Assembly: GCA_043747595.1 (NCBI GenBank)
Contig: JAYTOX010000082.1
Location: 1 to 64,000 of the forward strand
DNA from: JADKIH01 sp043747595
GTDB taxonomy: Bacteria; Bacteroidota; Bacteroidia; AKYH767-A; 2013-40CM-41-45
Direction of reading: 5' to 3'
DNA: 64,000 nt
A model generated the notes under the pieces. It did no database searches. It was not told where the DNA came from and saw nothing but the letters and a program-made list of their open reading frames with translations. The translations under genes were made by a program, and so were the position numbers. Below are positions 25,897-34,623 of the stretch, in pieces. How positions within the stretch are numbered: position 1 is the stretch's first letter; each line of letters begins with the position of its first letter.

Positions 25897-28800
25897 CAGT
25901 GAATTACAATTAACTGTGCAACATCTACTTGACCATTTTGAATGAGCCTACAGGTAAATATTCCATTATTGAAATTCGCAAGATCAATTAACGCACTCTG
26001 AGTTTCTCTTGATAATGAAACTTCCTTAACTATTTCTCCGATTTTATTTGAAATGATCAGCAATGCATCATTCGAAATTAAATACTTGATGGTAGCATTG
26101 TCTTTTGCAGGATTAGGGTAAACACTCATGGCTGATTCGGACCTAGGTTTGCTCACTCTCCATGAAACACCTGCTTGTGCGCAAGTTAATTGATCATCAT
26201 ATCGAAGATCAGGATCGATAAGTGCAGCTAGTGTTCTTGCTTTGTAAACGGCAGGGCCACCAGATAGTGGACATTGTGCAGCAATTGAAAGAATTTGGCT
26301 AGAAAAATTCGGCAACAATTCAAGGTGATCTTTATAAATCATTTGTAAATAAGCTTCGTTGATTTGCTTTTCGTTTTGCTCGTAAATCTTCGAACTATTG
26401 ATCATGGCATTATCTGCATTGAGAACATCAGATCTATTTTCTTTGGCGGTTTTAACTAAAGCTAAGTCTGCATTGTTTTGATTTAATAATTGAGAAGTAT
26501 TCTGAACAATATTATAACGGGCCAGTTTAAGACTATCAACAACAGCAGTAGAAATTCCATCTAAATGTAATAAACTATCGCATTTGGCAATTTGAGTGGT
26601 ATTCAAATTAATTTGTAAAGTACGAGTGTTAATTGTTTGAAGCATACTTTGAGAATTGATGTATATCTCATCTTTGTTTTTGTTCAATTGTGCGATCTGT
26701 TTCAAATAACTTCCGGTCATCTGCTGAAAGAAATTGACATAAACTGTATCAGAATCCAGATAGTTAGGTTCGTTTAACAGTTTTTCATATAATCTTTCGC
26801 GGGTTTTCCATTTTGTTTCTTCATCAAAATCTTGGCTACCCTCTAAATTCAAGGCAGCTCTTCGATCGGAACCTCCGTCTCCACCTCCTGTGCCGATTCC
26901 GCAAGTAATTTCATTAGGCAATAATTGATGCCCACAGTTTTCGTCAGCACCAATATCATCTTTAATAAAAACTAATGGCCACACTTCGGAAATGATTTGA
27001 TTTGTGTTTGGTGTAGGGTGATTAGTAAGAGCTGAACCATTCGGAAAGCGAGGTCCGGTTTGATCAACGGAGTATCGATCTGTTGCTGCCCAAGTCAAGT
27101 CTTCATCCCATGCTCCAAACACGCTATAGTTATTATAATACCAAGAGTTACCTTTGTATCTTTGTTCATCAACGCGAGTTGCTGTTCCTTTGTAGTATAA
27201 GCCAATGTTATGCTCCCCAATATCGTTTGAATGTAGATTTGTTCCACTTCCACCGATACAGGTTCCCATGAATCCTATACCAGTATAAGTTTTTTGAACA
27301 GTATTACAACTGATCGTATTTTCAGGGCTGTCTTGAAACCACATAGCTGCTTGTTGGTCATAAGTAAATACACTGCCCGTGCCGGAAATGCTGTTGCAAT
27401 TCAAGGTACATTGTCGCCCTTGCGTTAAGCTAATTCCGGTCAAATTACTATTTGCATTGTACATGTTTACATAATTATGGTCAATGGTATATCCGTAAAC
27501 GGCATTTCCAAAAATTCCATGTTGAGCAAAGTCATGTAATTTTATTTCGTTTAATTTTATTAATCGATTGGTGTTTTTTACTGAATTTCCGCCAACAAAA
27601 ATCGCTATTGCATTCGGTACACCTCCATCCAAATTAAGTCTGGATCCAACATCAATTTTATTTTCATAAATCGAAAAACTATTAGCGTAGTCATTTAAAA
27701 GACCAATGATTCCATAACTGTTGCAGTTTAATTCATTGTTGTGAATTTTTGAGTTGCAATTATCTTGGCTGGATACATTAATTCCTACATCACAATTATC
27801 TGAATTTAAATCGAAACATTCGGCATTCATTTTCCAAACTCTAATCCCTGTCTGACAATTTTCAAATTCAAGTGAACTAGAGCTATTTCCGTTAACACTT
27901 ATGGTGTTAGTAAAATTTCCCACTCCGATAATTGCAGTTCCATTGTAGTGATGAAAAGCTGAAATCCCCAAAAGATAATTGTCGTATTTTTTAATGTCTC
28001 TAAAAACAGAATGCTCTACGTTTACATTTGAATTTACTGAAACGATTCCATAATTCAACCCGGAAAAAATATTGTCAGAAGAAGCGCCACCTCCAATATT
28101 TAAGAATGTGTTGTTATCGATGTTGATTCCTTTGAAAGTATGTGTTAAAGGAGTAGGTGTTTGATTCAAATAACCATTCTTGAGTGCAGTTGATTGAAAA
28201 GTAGTATTTGTTACGGATGCTGCAATTGTTGCTGCACCAACTGCACCAACTGATGTCAAATCCATTCCGATATAGTTATCAGTGAAAGTGGCATCATTCA
28301 CATCTACGGTAGTACCGCTTTCAGCTTGTATTCCATATTGAGCATCTGCAATAGTTGAACTGCTTGAGATATTTACTGTTCCACCTTTTTCTACGATTAT
28401 ACCTCGCCACATATCACTGCATCCACTAAAATTGGAGGCTGTGATGTTAAGTGTTGAATTATCTGGTACTGTTATCGAAACCCCTGGTCCAATGGACAGA
28501 GTTGTGTTGTTAAATTCCAAAGTACTTCCCGAAGCTAATGTAATATTGTGATTTAAATTAAAACTACCACTGATTGGTGGCGCTGAAGCAGCATTCAAAT
28601 CCGTAAACTGATCTTCTAAGTCATCACTAAATGAACCGCAGTATGGGAATTCAAATTGAGTGTAAGCAGATACAACACCAGGAAAGAAATGATAAATGGT
28701 ATTTATAGGAATAGGCAAAATAGATGGTGGATCTGCCAAGGTCTGAATCGTGTAGTTTATACAATCTCCAGTAGCAATTATTGGTAAATTCAGTACGATC

Positions 28801-31800
28801 GATGTCTGGCCCGATTTTCTTTCTCGCCCACTTAAATATGCATCGCAACGATAAGGATTACTTGCAATAACCGGTATTGTATTACCATCATTGTAAAGGC
28901 TTTCTTCATTGCTTGAAGTTGAACTTGAAGTTGAACTGTTAGCTGAACTACTAGTTTGATAATTGCAGACCACCGGATAATCAGTTTGGCCATTGCTATT
29001 TTTAAACCATGAACAATGGTCGCGACAAGGATTACCGTTACAGGCTTCCAGATAAGTTCCAAGCTTGCCACACGTTTCATTTTCTAAATCTCCATCAGAG
29101 ATCAGATTCGTTCCTTTCGAAGAAGAGTATCGATTTATATAAACATCGTCAACCCAAACTGAAACTCCCCTTACTGCTGAAATAGGAACGTTTAACATTG
29201 GAGATTCAAAATTTATACTAAACGTTAAAATATTTTTTCCCGTTTCATTAGAACTTGGGACTATCCATGATGGATCAATATTCGGGTTTCCGATTAACGG
29301 AATATCGATTCTTTCCCAGCCATCGCCACCAAGTGCTATATCTTCTTGCCAAATTCGGTGACCATTTAATTCAGCTGTCTTTAAAACATGGGTTAAAGGT
29401 GGCGATGTAACTGGAGGATAAGGTTCGCTATAACTGTCTTTTATATTGAAAATAAGATGTGATTCACCATAACTTGGAATAGATATTAATGGCTGATGAG
29501 TCCATGCTGATGCATTGTATTGACCCCATAATGGACTACTAGAATTCGTTGCAGCAACAGCTAAAACATCAATACCATGAAGACCTGGCTTTGAAACATC
29601 ATAAATATAATTGGCCCTAGTTTGAGTTCCTGTTGCCGGCCCAAGAACCGTTAAGTCATCGAAAAAACTGTTGTTGCCTGAAGTGTTTCCATTTCCTACA
29701 GGCCCGCCAAGCTCTGGATTTGGTCGGATAATGTATGCATTCGTTTGACTTCCTAAGCTTCCGGGACTAACAGATATATTTATCGGACTACCTGAATTAA
29801 TATAATTGTAGCCCCTTGGAGAATGATCCAGATCAATATTTGTTTTTGGTAAATTGACATTCGATTGATCTTTCAATTGAATGTTACATTCAGGAGGTTG
29901 TGGGCAGCCAGTTGCTACAGTATTTCCCATCCGATAAATAAATGAATTGTTTGTGACACCTGGACTTGGAGTGTTCCAGTGCAAGTGAGGATCTCCATTC
30001 CATGTACAACTGCCAATGTAATTATCAGCAATTGTTGCAAAGCCGCCACGATTGTATATTGAAACGTACTCATCCGTAAGACCTAACGGTGCAACAAGTG
30101 TGTTTCCTGAGAGAGTAATATCATAACTTATAGGCGACTCAAATCTAAAGGCTGTTGGGGAAGTGTAGTTAAAATTATTTGCATTTTTTAGAAGTATTCC
30201 AGTTGATTGAAGTTTTTCGTAACCTAAAATTTCTTTAAAATTAGTATCCGGAACCCAAGCTTGGCCGTTGACGATATTTGAAGGTGCATTTATTGTTTGA
30301 TTTAACAAATGTATTTCAATGCTTCCGTCTTGTTCAAATAGTTTGATGTGACCGGTAAAATAGCCGGGTAAGTGTATATTATGGGTAGCATCAACATAAT
30401 TGTGATAGAGACCGTTTGTCCATTCAACTTCAAACACTTGATTGCCGGGATTACCGCTTGTGCAATATTGAATATTTCCGGCCGCCGTAGAAGAAAAATC
30501 TAGATTTGATAAACAGATTGCAATAAAATTTGTCAAATAATTATTGTTCCTGATTGCAGCAGTTGTATCTGCCAAACTTAACTGTGTTCCAAATTGAATA
30601 AATCCGTTGGTAGATATACTGCAAGTAGTGTATGGAATACTATTCCCGAAGAAATTGAAGTTAAATCCAAGTGGTACATTTGTCCAACCACCATCGTTTA
30701 AATCTCCTATAAAATTTGTAGTTGAATTATTTTGTCCATTGGAAGCCAAAACCGTAGCACTTGACCATATGAGTGGAGAATAGTTTGCAGTTTGTGTGAA
30801 CTTTTGTGTCAATGGATAAGGAAATCCACACAAACCTCCTCTTCCCCCGGAAGGACCCAAGTCAAAATGAGAAATATTATTGATTAAATCAACGTTTCCA
30901 CCTGCAACGTCATAAACATTAAATGGATTGTCAGTAGGTTCGAACGTCGGATCTGAATAAAAGATTTTACAAGGAGAACTGGGTGGTGGTATTATTTGAG
31001 GATTAGGGTCATGTGTAAAAGACAAATTTCCAGCATGTTTTCCGATTCCACCATAAAAAAATTGAGTCAAGGTGCAATTATTTATAGTCCAGTTTGAAAT
31101 TCCGGATTGCCCGTCAATTGCTTCTTTGCAATCATCATAAATATTATTTGTAGAATTTATATCGGAATTATTGGCATTACTTTGAAACCAATTTGCATAT
31201 CCGATTCCTAGGCCCGTCATAATTCCTTTAATATGATGGATATAATTGTGATCGAAATTCAAAAATGTTTCTCCCTTATATCCATAAACTCCTGCAAATG
31301 AAAATCCGAATATTTCATTATGACTTATCTCAAAATAACCACTACTTCCACTGTAATCAAGAAAAATTCCACCGGAAACATAAATTGTGTTGTTGGCAAG
31401 ATTGTTATTGTTATAATCTACCCAATTCCATTGCGGGCCTTTTAAACGAATGTTTCTTATTGTTGTTGGTTGACCTACAATTCCAGGTAGTAATTTGAAG
31501 ATAAAAGCATCTACTACATTTCCAGTTAAATTAAAATCAACTCTTTTTGATGAAGTGATGGTTTTCGCTCTAAAAGGAGAAGTAGACACATTAGAATAAG
31601 TAGATCCATTGCTATTGGGAACGGATAGTAAGTCATAATTCCCTTGTACAATCACCCCTGAAGGCACTACCAGTGGCAAGGACAAATTGGAAACATCGAT
31701 ATCATCAGTGATTTGAATTATATCGCCAGGGACAGGGCTAGGGTTTGTAGCAGTCAAAGCTGCTAAGAGGCCAACATCATTCGAAACATATGTAGTAGTA

Positions 31801-31862
31801 CCTATAGAAACAGATCTGTATAGAAGAATCAAAAATACTGTAAGCAGATATTTATTTTTCAT
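25896..31862 (-). CDS. Giant secreted right-handed beta-helix protein, T9SS cargo
   Basis: 1988 residues with an N-terminal signal peptide. Residues about 60-330 and about 1130-1640 contain many short N/S/T-rich repeats with FxHNxI and IxxNxF-type turns (FDHNYIHHIKG, IHNNELNCNSYGI, SIYENKIDVGS), the pattern of right-handed parallel beta-helices such as NosD. Residues about 355-570 hold a domain with PLGFNFNFFGNSIPY and STNGFIQFG blocks. A helical stretch follows (about 1700-1870), and the last 75 residues are a type A T9SS sorting domain. Probably a surface polysaccharide-binding or adhesin-like protein; no lyase catalytic triad is evident. TGA overlaps the next ATG by one base. Confidence 0.88.
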   Translation of the reverse strand: MKNKYLLTVFLILLYRSVSIGTTTYVSNDVGLLAALTATNPSPVPGDIIQITDDIDVSNLSLPLVVPSGVIVQGNYDLLSVPNSNGSTYSNVSTSPFRAKTITSSKRVDFNLTGNVVDAFIFKLLPGIVGQPTTIRNIRLKGPQWNWVDYNNNNLANNTIYVSGGIFLDYSGSSGYFEISHNEIFGFSFAGVYGYKGETFLNFDHNYIHHIKGIMTGLGIGYANWFQSNANNSDINSTNNIYDDCKEAIDGQSGISNWTINNCTLTQFFYGGIGKHAGNLSFTHDPNPQIIPPPSSPCKIFYSDPTFEPTDNPFNVYDVAGGNVDLINNISHFDLGPSGGRGGLCGFPYPLTQKFTQTANYSPLIWSSATVLASNGQNNSTTNFIGDLNDGGWTNVPLGFNFNFFGNSIPYTTCSISTNGFIQFGTQLSLADTTAAIRNNNYLTNFIAICLSNLDFSSTAAGNIQYCTSGNPGNQVFEVEWTNGLYHNYVDATHNIHLPGYFTGHIKLFEQDGSIEIHLLNQTINAPSNIVNGQAWVPDTNFKEILGYEKLQSTGILLKNANNFNYTSPTAFRFESPISYDITLSGNTLVAPLGLTDEYVSIYNRGGFATIADNYIGSCTWNGDPHLHWNTPSPGVTNNSFIYRMGNTVATGCPQPPECNIQLKDQSNVNLPKTNIDLDHSPRGYNYINSGSPINISVSPGSLGSQTNAYIIRPNPELGGPVGNGNTSGNNSFFDDLTVLGPATGTQTRANYIYDVSKPGLHGIDVLAVAATNSSSPLWGQYNASAWTHQPLISIPSYGESHLIFNIKDSYSEPYPPVTSPPLTHVLKTAELNGHRIWQEDIALGGDGWERIDIPLIGNPNIDPSWIVPSSNETGKNILTFSINFESPMLNVPISAVRGVSVWVDDVYINRYSSSKGTNLISDGDLENETCGKLGTYLEACNGNPCRDHCSWFKNSNGQTDYPVVCNYQTSSSANSSTSSSTSSNEESLYNDGNTIPVIASNPYRCDAYLSGRERKSGQTSIVLNLPIIATGDCINYTIQTLADPPSILPIPINTIYHFFPGVVSAYTQFEFPYCGSFSDDLEDQFTDLNAASAPPISGSFNLNHNITLASGSTLEFNNTTLSIGPGVSITVPDNSTLNITASNFSGCSDMWRGIIVEKGGTVNISSSSTIADAQYGIQAESGTTVDVNDATFTDNYIGMDLTSVGAVGAATIAASVTNTTFQSTALKNGYLNQTPTPLTHTFKGINIDNNTFLNIGGGASSDNIFSGLNYGIVSVNSNVNVEHSVFRDIKKYDNYLLGISAFHHYNGTAIIGVGNFTNTISVNGNSSSSLEFENCQTGIRVWKMNAECFDLNSDNCDVGINVSSQDNCNSKIHNNELNCNSYGIIGLLNDYANSFSIYENKIDVGSRLNLDGGVPNAIAIFVGGNSVKNTNRLIKLNEIKLHDFAQHGIFGNAVYGYTIDHNYVNMYNANSNLTGISLTQGRQCTLNCNSISGTGSVFTYDQQAAMWFQDSPENTISCNTVQKTYTGIGFMGTCIGGSGTNLHSNDIGEHNIGLYYKGTATRVDEQRYKGNSWYYNNYSVFGAWDEDLTWAATDRYSVDQTGPRFPNGSALTNHPTPNTNQIISEVWPLVFIKDDIGADENCGHQLLPNEITCGIGTGGGDGGSDRRAALNLEGSQDFDEETKWKTRERLYEKLLNEPNYLDSDTVYVNFFQQMTGSYLKQIAQLNKNKDEIYINSQSMLQTINTRTLQINLNTTQIAKCDSLLHLDGISTAVVDSLKLARYNIVQNTSQLLNQNNADLALVKTAKENRSDVLNADNAMINSSKIYEQNEKQINEAYLQMIYKDHLELLPNFSSQILSIAAQCPLSGGPAVYKARTLAALIDPDLRYDDQLTCAQAGVSWRVSKPRSESAMSVYPNPAKDNATIKYLISNDALLIISNKIGEIVKEVSLSRETQSALIDLANFNNGIFTCRLIQNGQVDVAQLIVIH

Positions 31863-32165
31863 AAGAATGCAGTTTTAAAAGGTATAAGAATTAACCCAAT
31901 TAAGATAAAGGAATAGAATTATTTTCTAATATCAAAATACTTTATATTCTATTTGGCAAAATAATACCGCAATCCATTCAGTAAACCTAAATTAAAAATG
32001 CTAATAAAATAGTGTTCTTCGAAGAAAATATCACCACCTATCTTTTCAATCATTATTGATTGAAAAAAAACATTTTTCTTCAACAATTGTTTTAATAAGT
32101 GAGGTTTAGGGTAAAAGAAGCTTTAAATAATTGGTTTAGTCGCCTTTTAAAAGCAATCTATAAGT
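31863..32165. other. Divergent intergenic region with inverted repeats
   Basis: AT-rich, no gene seen. It carries a weak minus-strand -7-like TACCTTTT (31877-31884) for the giant beta-helix gene, a 12-bp perfect palindrome TTCTTCGAAGAA (32015-32026), and a hairpin TTTTCAATCA-TTAT-TGATTGAAAA (32043-32066). The palindromes could be operators for the divergent genes, but no binding protein can be named. Confidence 0.45.
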
Positions 32166-32173
32166 TATCTTTG
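32166..32173 (+). promoter_or_regulatory. -7 promoter box for mqnE
   Basis: TATCTTTG, an exact TAnnTTTG match, 12 nt before the ATG at 32186. It lies inside the longer reading frame and favours the downstream start. No clear -33 TTG stands at the normal distance. Confidence 0.5.
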
Positions 32174-32185
32174 TCAAGTAAAAAA

Positions 32186-33316
32186 ATGACCGATATGCAG
32201 GAAGCTACGCTAACAAGAAATACAACCATAAATAGTACACTCGAAAAAATTGCAGCAAAAATTGAATCTTCAACTCGAATAAATTTTGATGAGGGTATTT
32301 ATCTGTTTGAGCATGGTGAACTTGGTTTTCTTGGCCGTTTAGCCAATAGTGTTAGAGAAAAAAAGAACGGCAACCGAACTTATTTCAATCGGAATTTTCA
32401 CATTGAACCAACCAATTTATGTGTGTTCAGTTGCAAGTTTTGCAGCTATTCCAGGACATTAAAAAATAAGGAAGAAGGTTGGGAGTTAAGTGCCGAGCAA
32501 ATTTTAGCTAAAGTAAAATCGTACGATGGTCAGCCTGTAACGGAAGTTCACATAGTTGGTGGCGTGCATCCGAAAATGGATCTCTATTATTTCGCCGATA
32601 TTTTAAAACAAATCAAAACACATCGTCCCGATCTTCACATAAAAGGATTTACTGCTGTCGAACTCGACTACATGTTTCGAAAAGCAAAAGTAAGTGTAGA
32701 AGCAGGAATGAAAATTTTAAACGAAGCAGGATTGGATTCGCTTCCCGGTGGCGGCGCAGAAATTTTTGATGAGAACATTAGAGAAATTATTTGTAATGAT
32801 AAATGTTCGTCAGACGAATGGCTTACGATTCACGAAACGGCTCATAACTTAGGCATGCATACTAACGCAACGATGTTGTACGGGCATATAGAAAATTATT
32901 CTCACCGCATCGATCACATGGAACGTTTGCGTCAATTACAAGATCGTACCGGTGGGTTCAATACATTTATTCCGTTGAAATTTAGAAATCAAGGCAACGA
33001 AATGTCGGCTACTAATGAATCGACAGTCGTAGAGGATTTAAAAAATTATGCTGTATCACGAATTTATCTCGATAATTTTAATCACGTAAAAGCATATTGG
33101 CCAATGATTGGTAGGAGCACAGCGCAATTGTCGCAGGCTTTTGGCGTAGACGATTTAGATGGAACGATTGACGACAGCACAAAGATTTACTCAATGGCAG
33201 GAGCAGAGGATCAGAATCCGTCGTTGTCTACCGAACAACTTGTAGCGTTGATAAAAGAATCTGCTCGCACACCTGTAGAGAGAGATACACTTTACAATGT
33301 TGTAACCGAATATTAA
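32186..33316 (+). CDS. mqnE: Aminofutalosine synthase MqnE (radical SAM)
   Basis: 376 residues from MTDMQEATL; the frame opens at a GTG at 32099, but the -7 box lies inside that extension. The radical SAM cluster motif is CVFSCKFC (C-x3-C-x2-C). Flanking blocks are NRNFHIEPTNLC, EVHIVGGVHPKMDLYYF, GLDSLPGGGAEIFDE and HTNATMLYGHIE. It joins 3-(1-carboxyvinyloxy)benzoate to SAM-derived adenosyl radical in the futalosine route to menaquinone. The related MqnC is similar in size, so the split is by motif only. Its stop shares bases with the converging rluD stop. Confidence 0.9.
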   Translation: MTDMQEATLTRNTTINSTLEKIAAKIESSTRINFDEGIYLFEHGELGFLGRLANSVREKKNGNRTYFNRNFHIEPTNLCVFSCKFCSYSRTLKNKEEGWELSAEQILAKVKSYDGQPVTEVHIVGGVHPKMDLYYFADILKQIKTHRPDLHIKGFTAVELDYMFRKAKVSVEAGMKILNEAGLDSLPGGGAEIFDENIREIICNDKCSSDEWLTIHETAHNLGMHTNATMLYGHIENYSHRIDHMERLRQLQDRTGGFNTFIPLKFRNQGNEMSATNESTVVEDLKNYAVSRIYLDNFNHVKAYWPMIGRSTAQLSQAFGVDDLDGTIDDSTKIYSMAGAEDQNPSLSTEQLVALIKESARTPVERDTLYNVVTEY

Positions 33317-34587
33317 GTTTGAGGAGAGTCTTTGAATTCTTCTTCTTTGTGCCACTTAACATAGTGTCTCCATTTGTCAAGCACAGCAGTAAAATCGGCA
33401 GGGATTTCAGAATCAAAGAAGACTGGTTTTTTTGTAGTTGGATGAATAAAGCCAAGTGTTTTAGCATGCAATGCATGTCGAGGCATTAGCTGAAAACAAT
33501 TATCAATAAACTGACGATATCTGGTAAACGTTGTTCCTTTTAATATTTTATCGCCACCATACGTTTCGTCGTTGAAGAGCGGATGACCGGCATGTTTTAA
33601 ATGAACACGGATTTGATGTGTACGTCCGGTTTCCAACTTGCATTGTATTAATGTTACATACCCGAAACGTTCAAGTACTTTGTAATGTGTTACAGCATGC
33701 TTGCCATACGAGCCATCAGGAAACACATCCATTTTTTTTCTATCTTTCAAATTGCGCCCAACATGTCCGGTGATTGTTCCGCTATCTTCTTTAAAATCGC
33801 CCCAAACTAATGCCAGATAAATACGATCGATAGAGCGTTCAAAAAATTCTTTCGCCAAACAAGCCATACTTTTTTCAGTCTTGGCAATAACCATAAGGCC
33901 TGACGTATTTTTATCGATACGATGTACTAAACCGGGGCGATCCATATTTCCTTCGCTTGCAGGAAGGTTAGAAAAGTGAAACATCAAAGCATTCATTAAT
34001 GTTCCTGTATAATTTCCATACGCCGGATGAACAACCATTCCCGGATCTTTATTAATAATCACAAATTCTTCGTCTTCGAAAGCGATATTGATTGGAAGAT
34101 CTTGCGGAACCAATTCATTATCTCTTACCGGCTCCGGTAAAACAATTTGGATTTGGTCGAGCGGTTTAACTTTGTAACTCGATTTAACAGCTTTTCCATT
34201 GACAAGAATATTTCCAACTTCACATGCTTGTTGAATTTTATTCCTGCTCACATTTTGCATTCTATTGATCAGAAATTTATCTATTCTAATCATTGAATGT
34301 CCTTTCTCAACTATAAACTTATGATGCTCGAAGAGTTCTTCTTGATCATTTAGTTCTTGATCATTTTCTTCTTGATCATTTTGTTCTTGATCATTTTCAT
34401 CTTGATCATTTTCATCTTGATCATTTAATTCTTCATCATTCAAATGTTGATCATTTAATTCTTGATCATTCAAATGTTGATCATTTAGTTCTTGATCATT
34501 TGATACTTCATCATTCATTTCTTGATCATTCAAATGTTGATCATTTAATTCTTGATCATTTGAAACTTGTTCATCGTCATACTGCAT
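33313..34587 (-). CDS. rluD: RluD-type 23S rRNA pseudouridine synthase with pentapeptide-repeat N-terminal tail
   Basis: 424 residues. From about residue 85 on it is an ordinary RluD: FEHHKFIVEKGHSMIRIDKFLINRM opens the S4 RNA-binding domain. The catalytic domain has PGMVVHPAYGNYTGTL, the catalytic Asp in HRIDKNTSGL and TGRTHQIRVHL. The enzyme makes pseudouridines in helix 69 of 23S rRNA. Residues 10-84 are 15 tandem NDQxx units (NDQEL, NDQHL, NDQEM, NDQDE and so on), very acidic and polar, where relatives have a short leader. The frame runs straight from the repeats into the S4 domain, so the tail is coding. It ends the ddl-PASTA set on the minus strand. Confidence 0.93.
   Translation of the reverse strand: MQYDDEQVSNDQELNDQHLNDQEMNDEVSNDQELNDQHLNDQELNDQHLNDEELNDQDENDQDENDQEQNDQEENDQELNDQEELFEHHKFIVEKGHSMIRIDKFLINRMQNVSRNKIQQACEVGNILVNGKAVKSSYKVKPLDQIQIVLPEPVRDNELVPQDLPINIAFEDEEFVIINKDPGMVVHPAYGNYTGTLMNALMFHFSNLPASEGNMDRPGLVHRIDKNTSGLMVIAKTEKSMACLAKEFFERSIDRIYLALVWGDFKEDSGTITGHVGRNLKDRKKMDVFPDGSYGKHAVTHYKVLERFGYVTLIQCKLETGRTHQIRVHLKHAGHPLFNDETYGGDKILKGTTFTRYRQFIDNCFQLMPRHALHAKTLGFIHPTTKKPVFFDSEIPADFTAVLDKWRHYVKWHKEEEFKDSPQT
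34336..34560 (-). repeat. 15-nt tandem repeat inside rluD (15 units)
   Basis: The repeat encodes pentapeptides NDQxx. On the plus strand the core is TTCTTGATCATT with a 3-nt variable part. Thirteen of the 15 units carry the palindrome TGATCA; the two without it have TTCATCATT. Pairs such as NDQEL-NDQHL recur, showing expansion in two-unit blocks. Unit length is a multiple of three, so gain or loss of units keeps the frame. Confidence 0.95.
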
Positions 34588-34623
34588 AAAAATGGAATTT
34601 ATATTTCCGTGAAGGAAAAAGTA

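Noticed and set aside
32099..32185. GTG-started extension of mqnE
   Set aside because: An exact -7 box lies inside it and the added residues do not match MqnE.
34336..34560. NDQ repeat as non-coding, with rluD starting at the S4 domain
   Set aside because: The frame continues without break into EELFEHHKF, which is homologous leader sequence upstream of the S4 domain.
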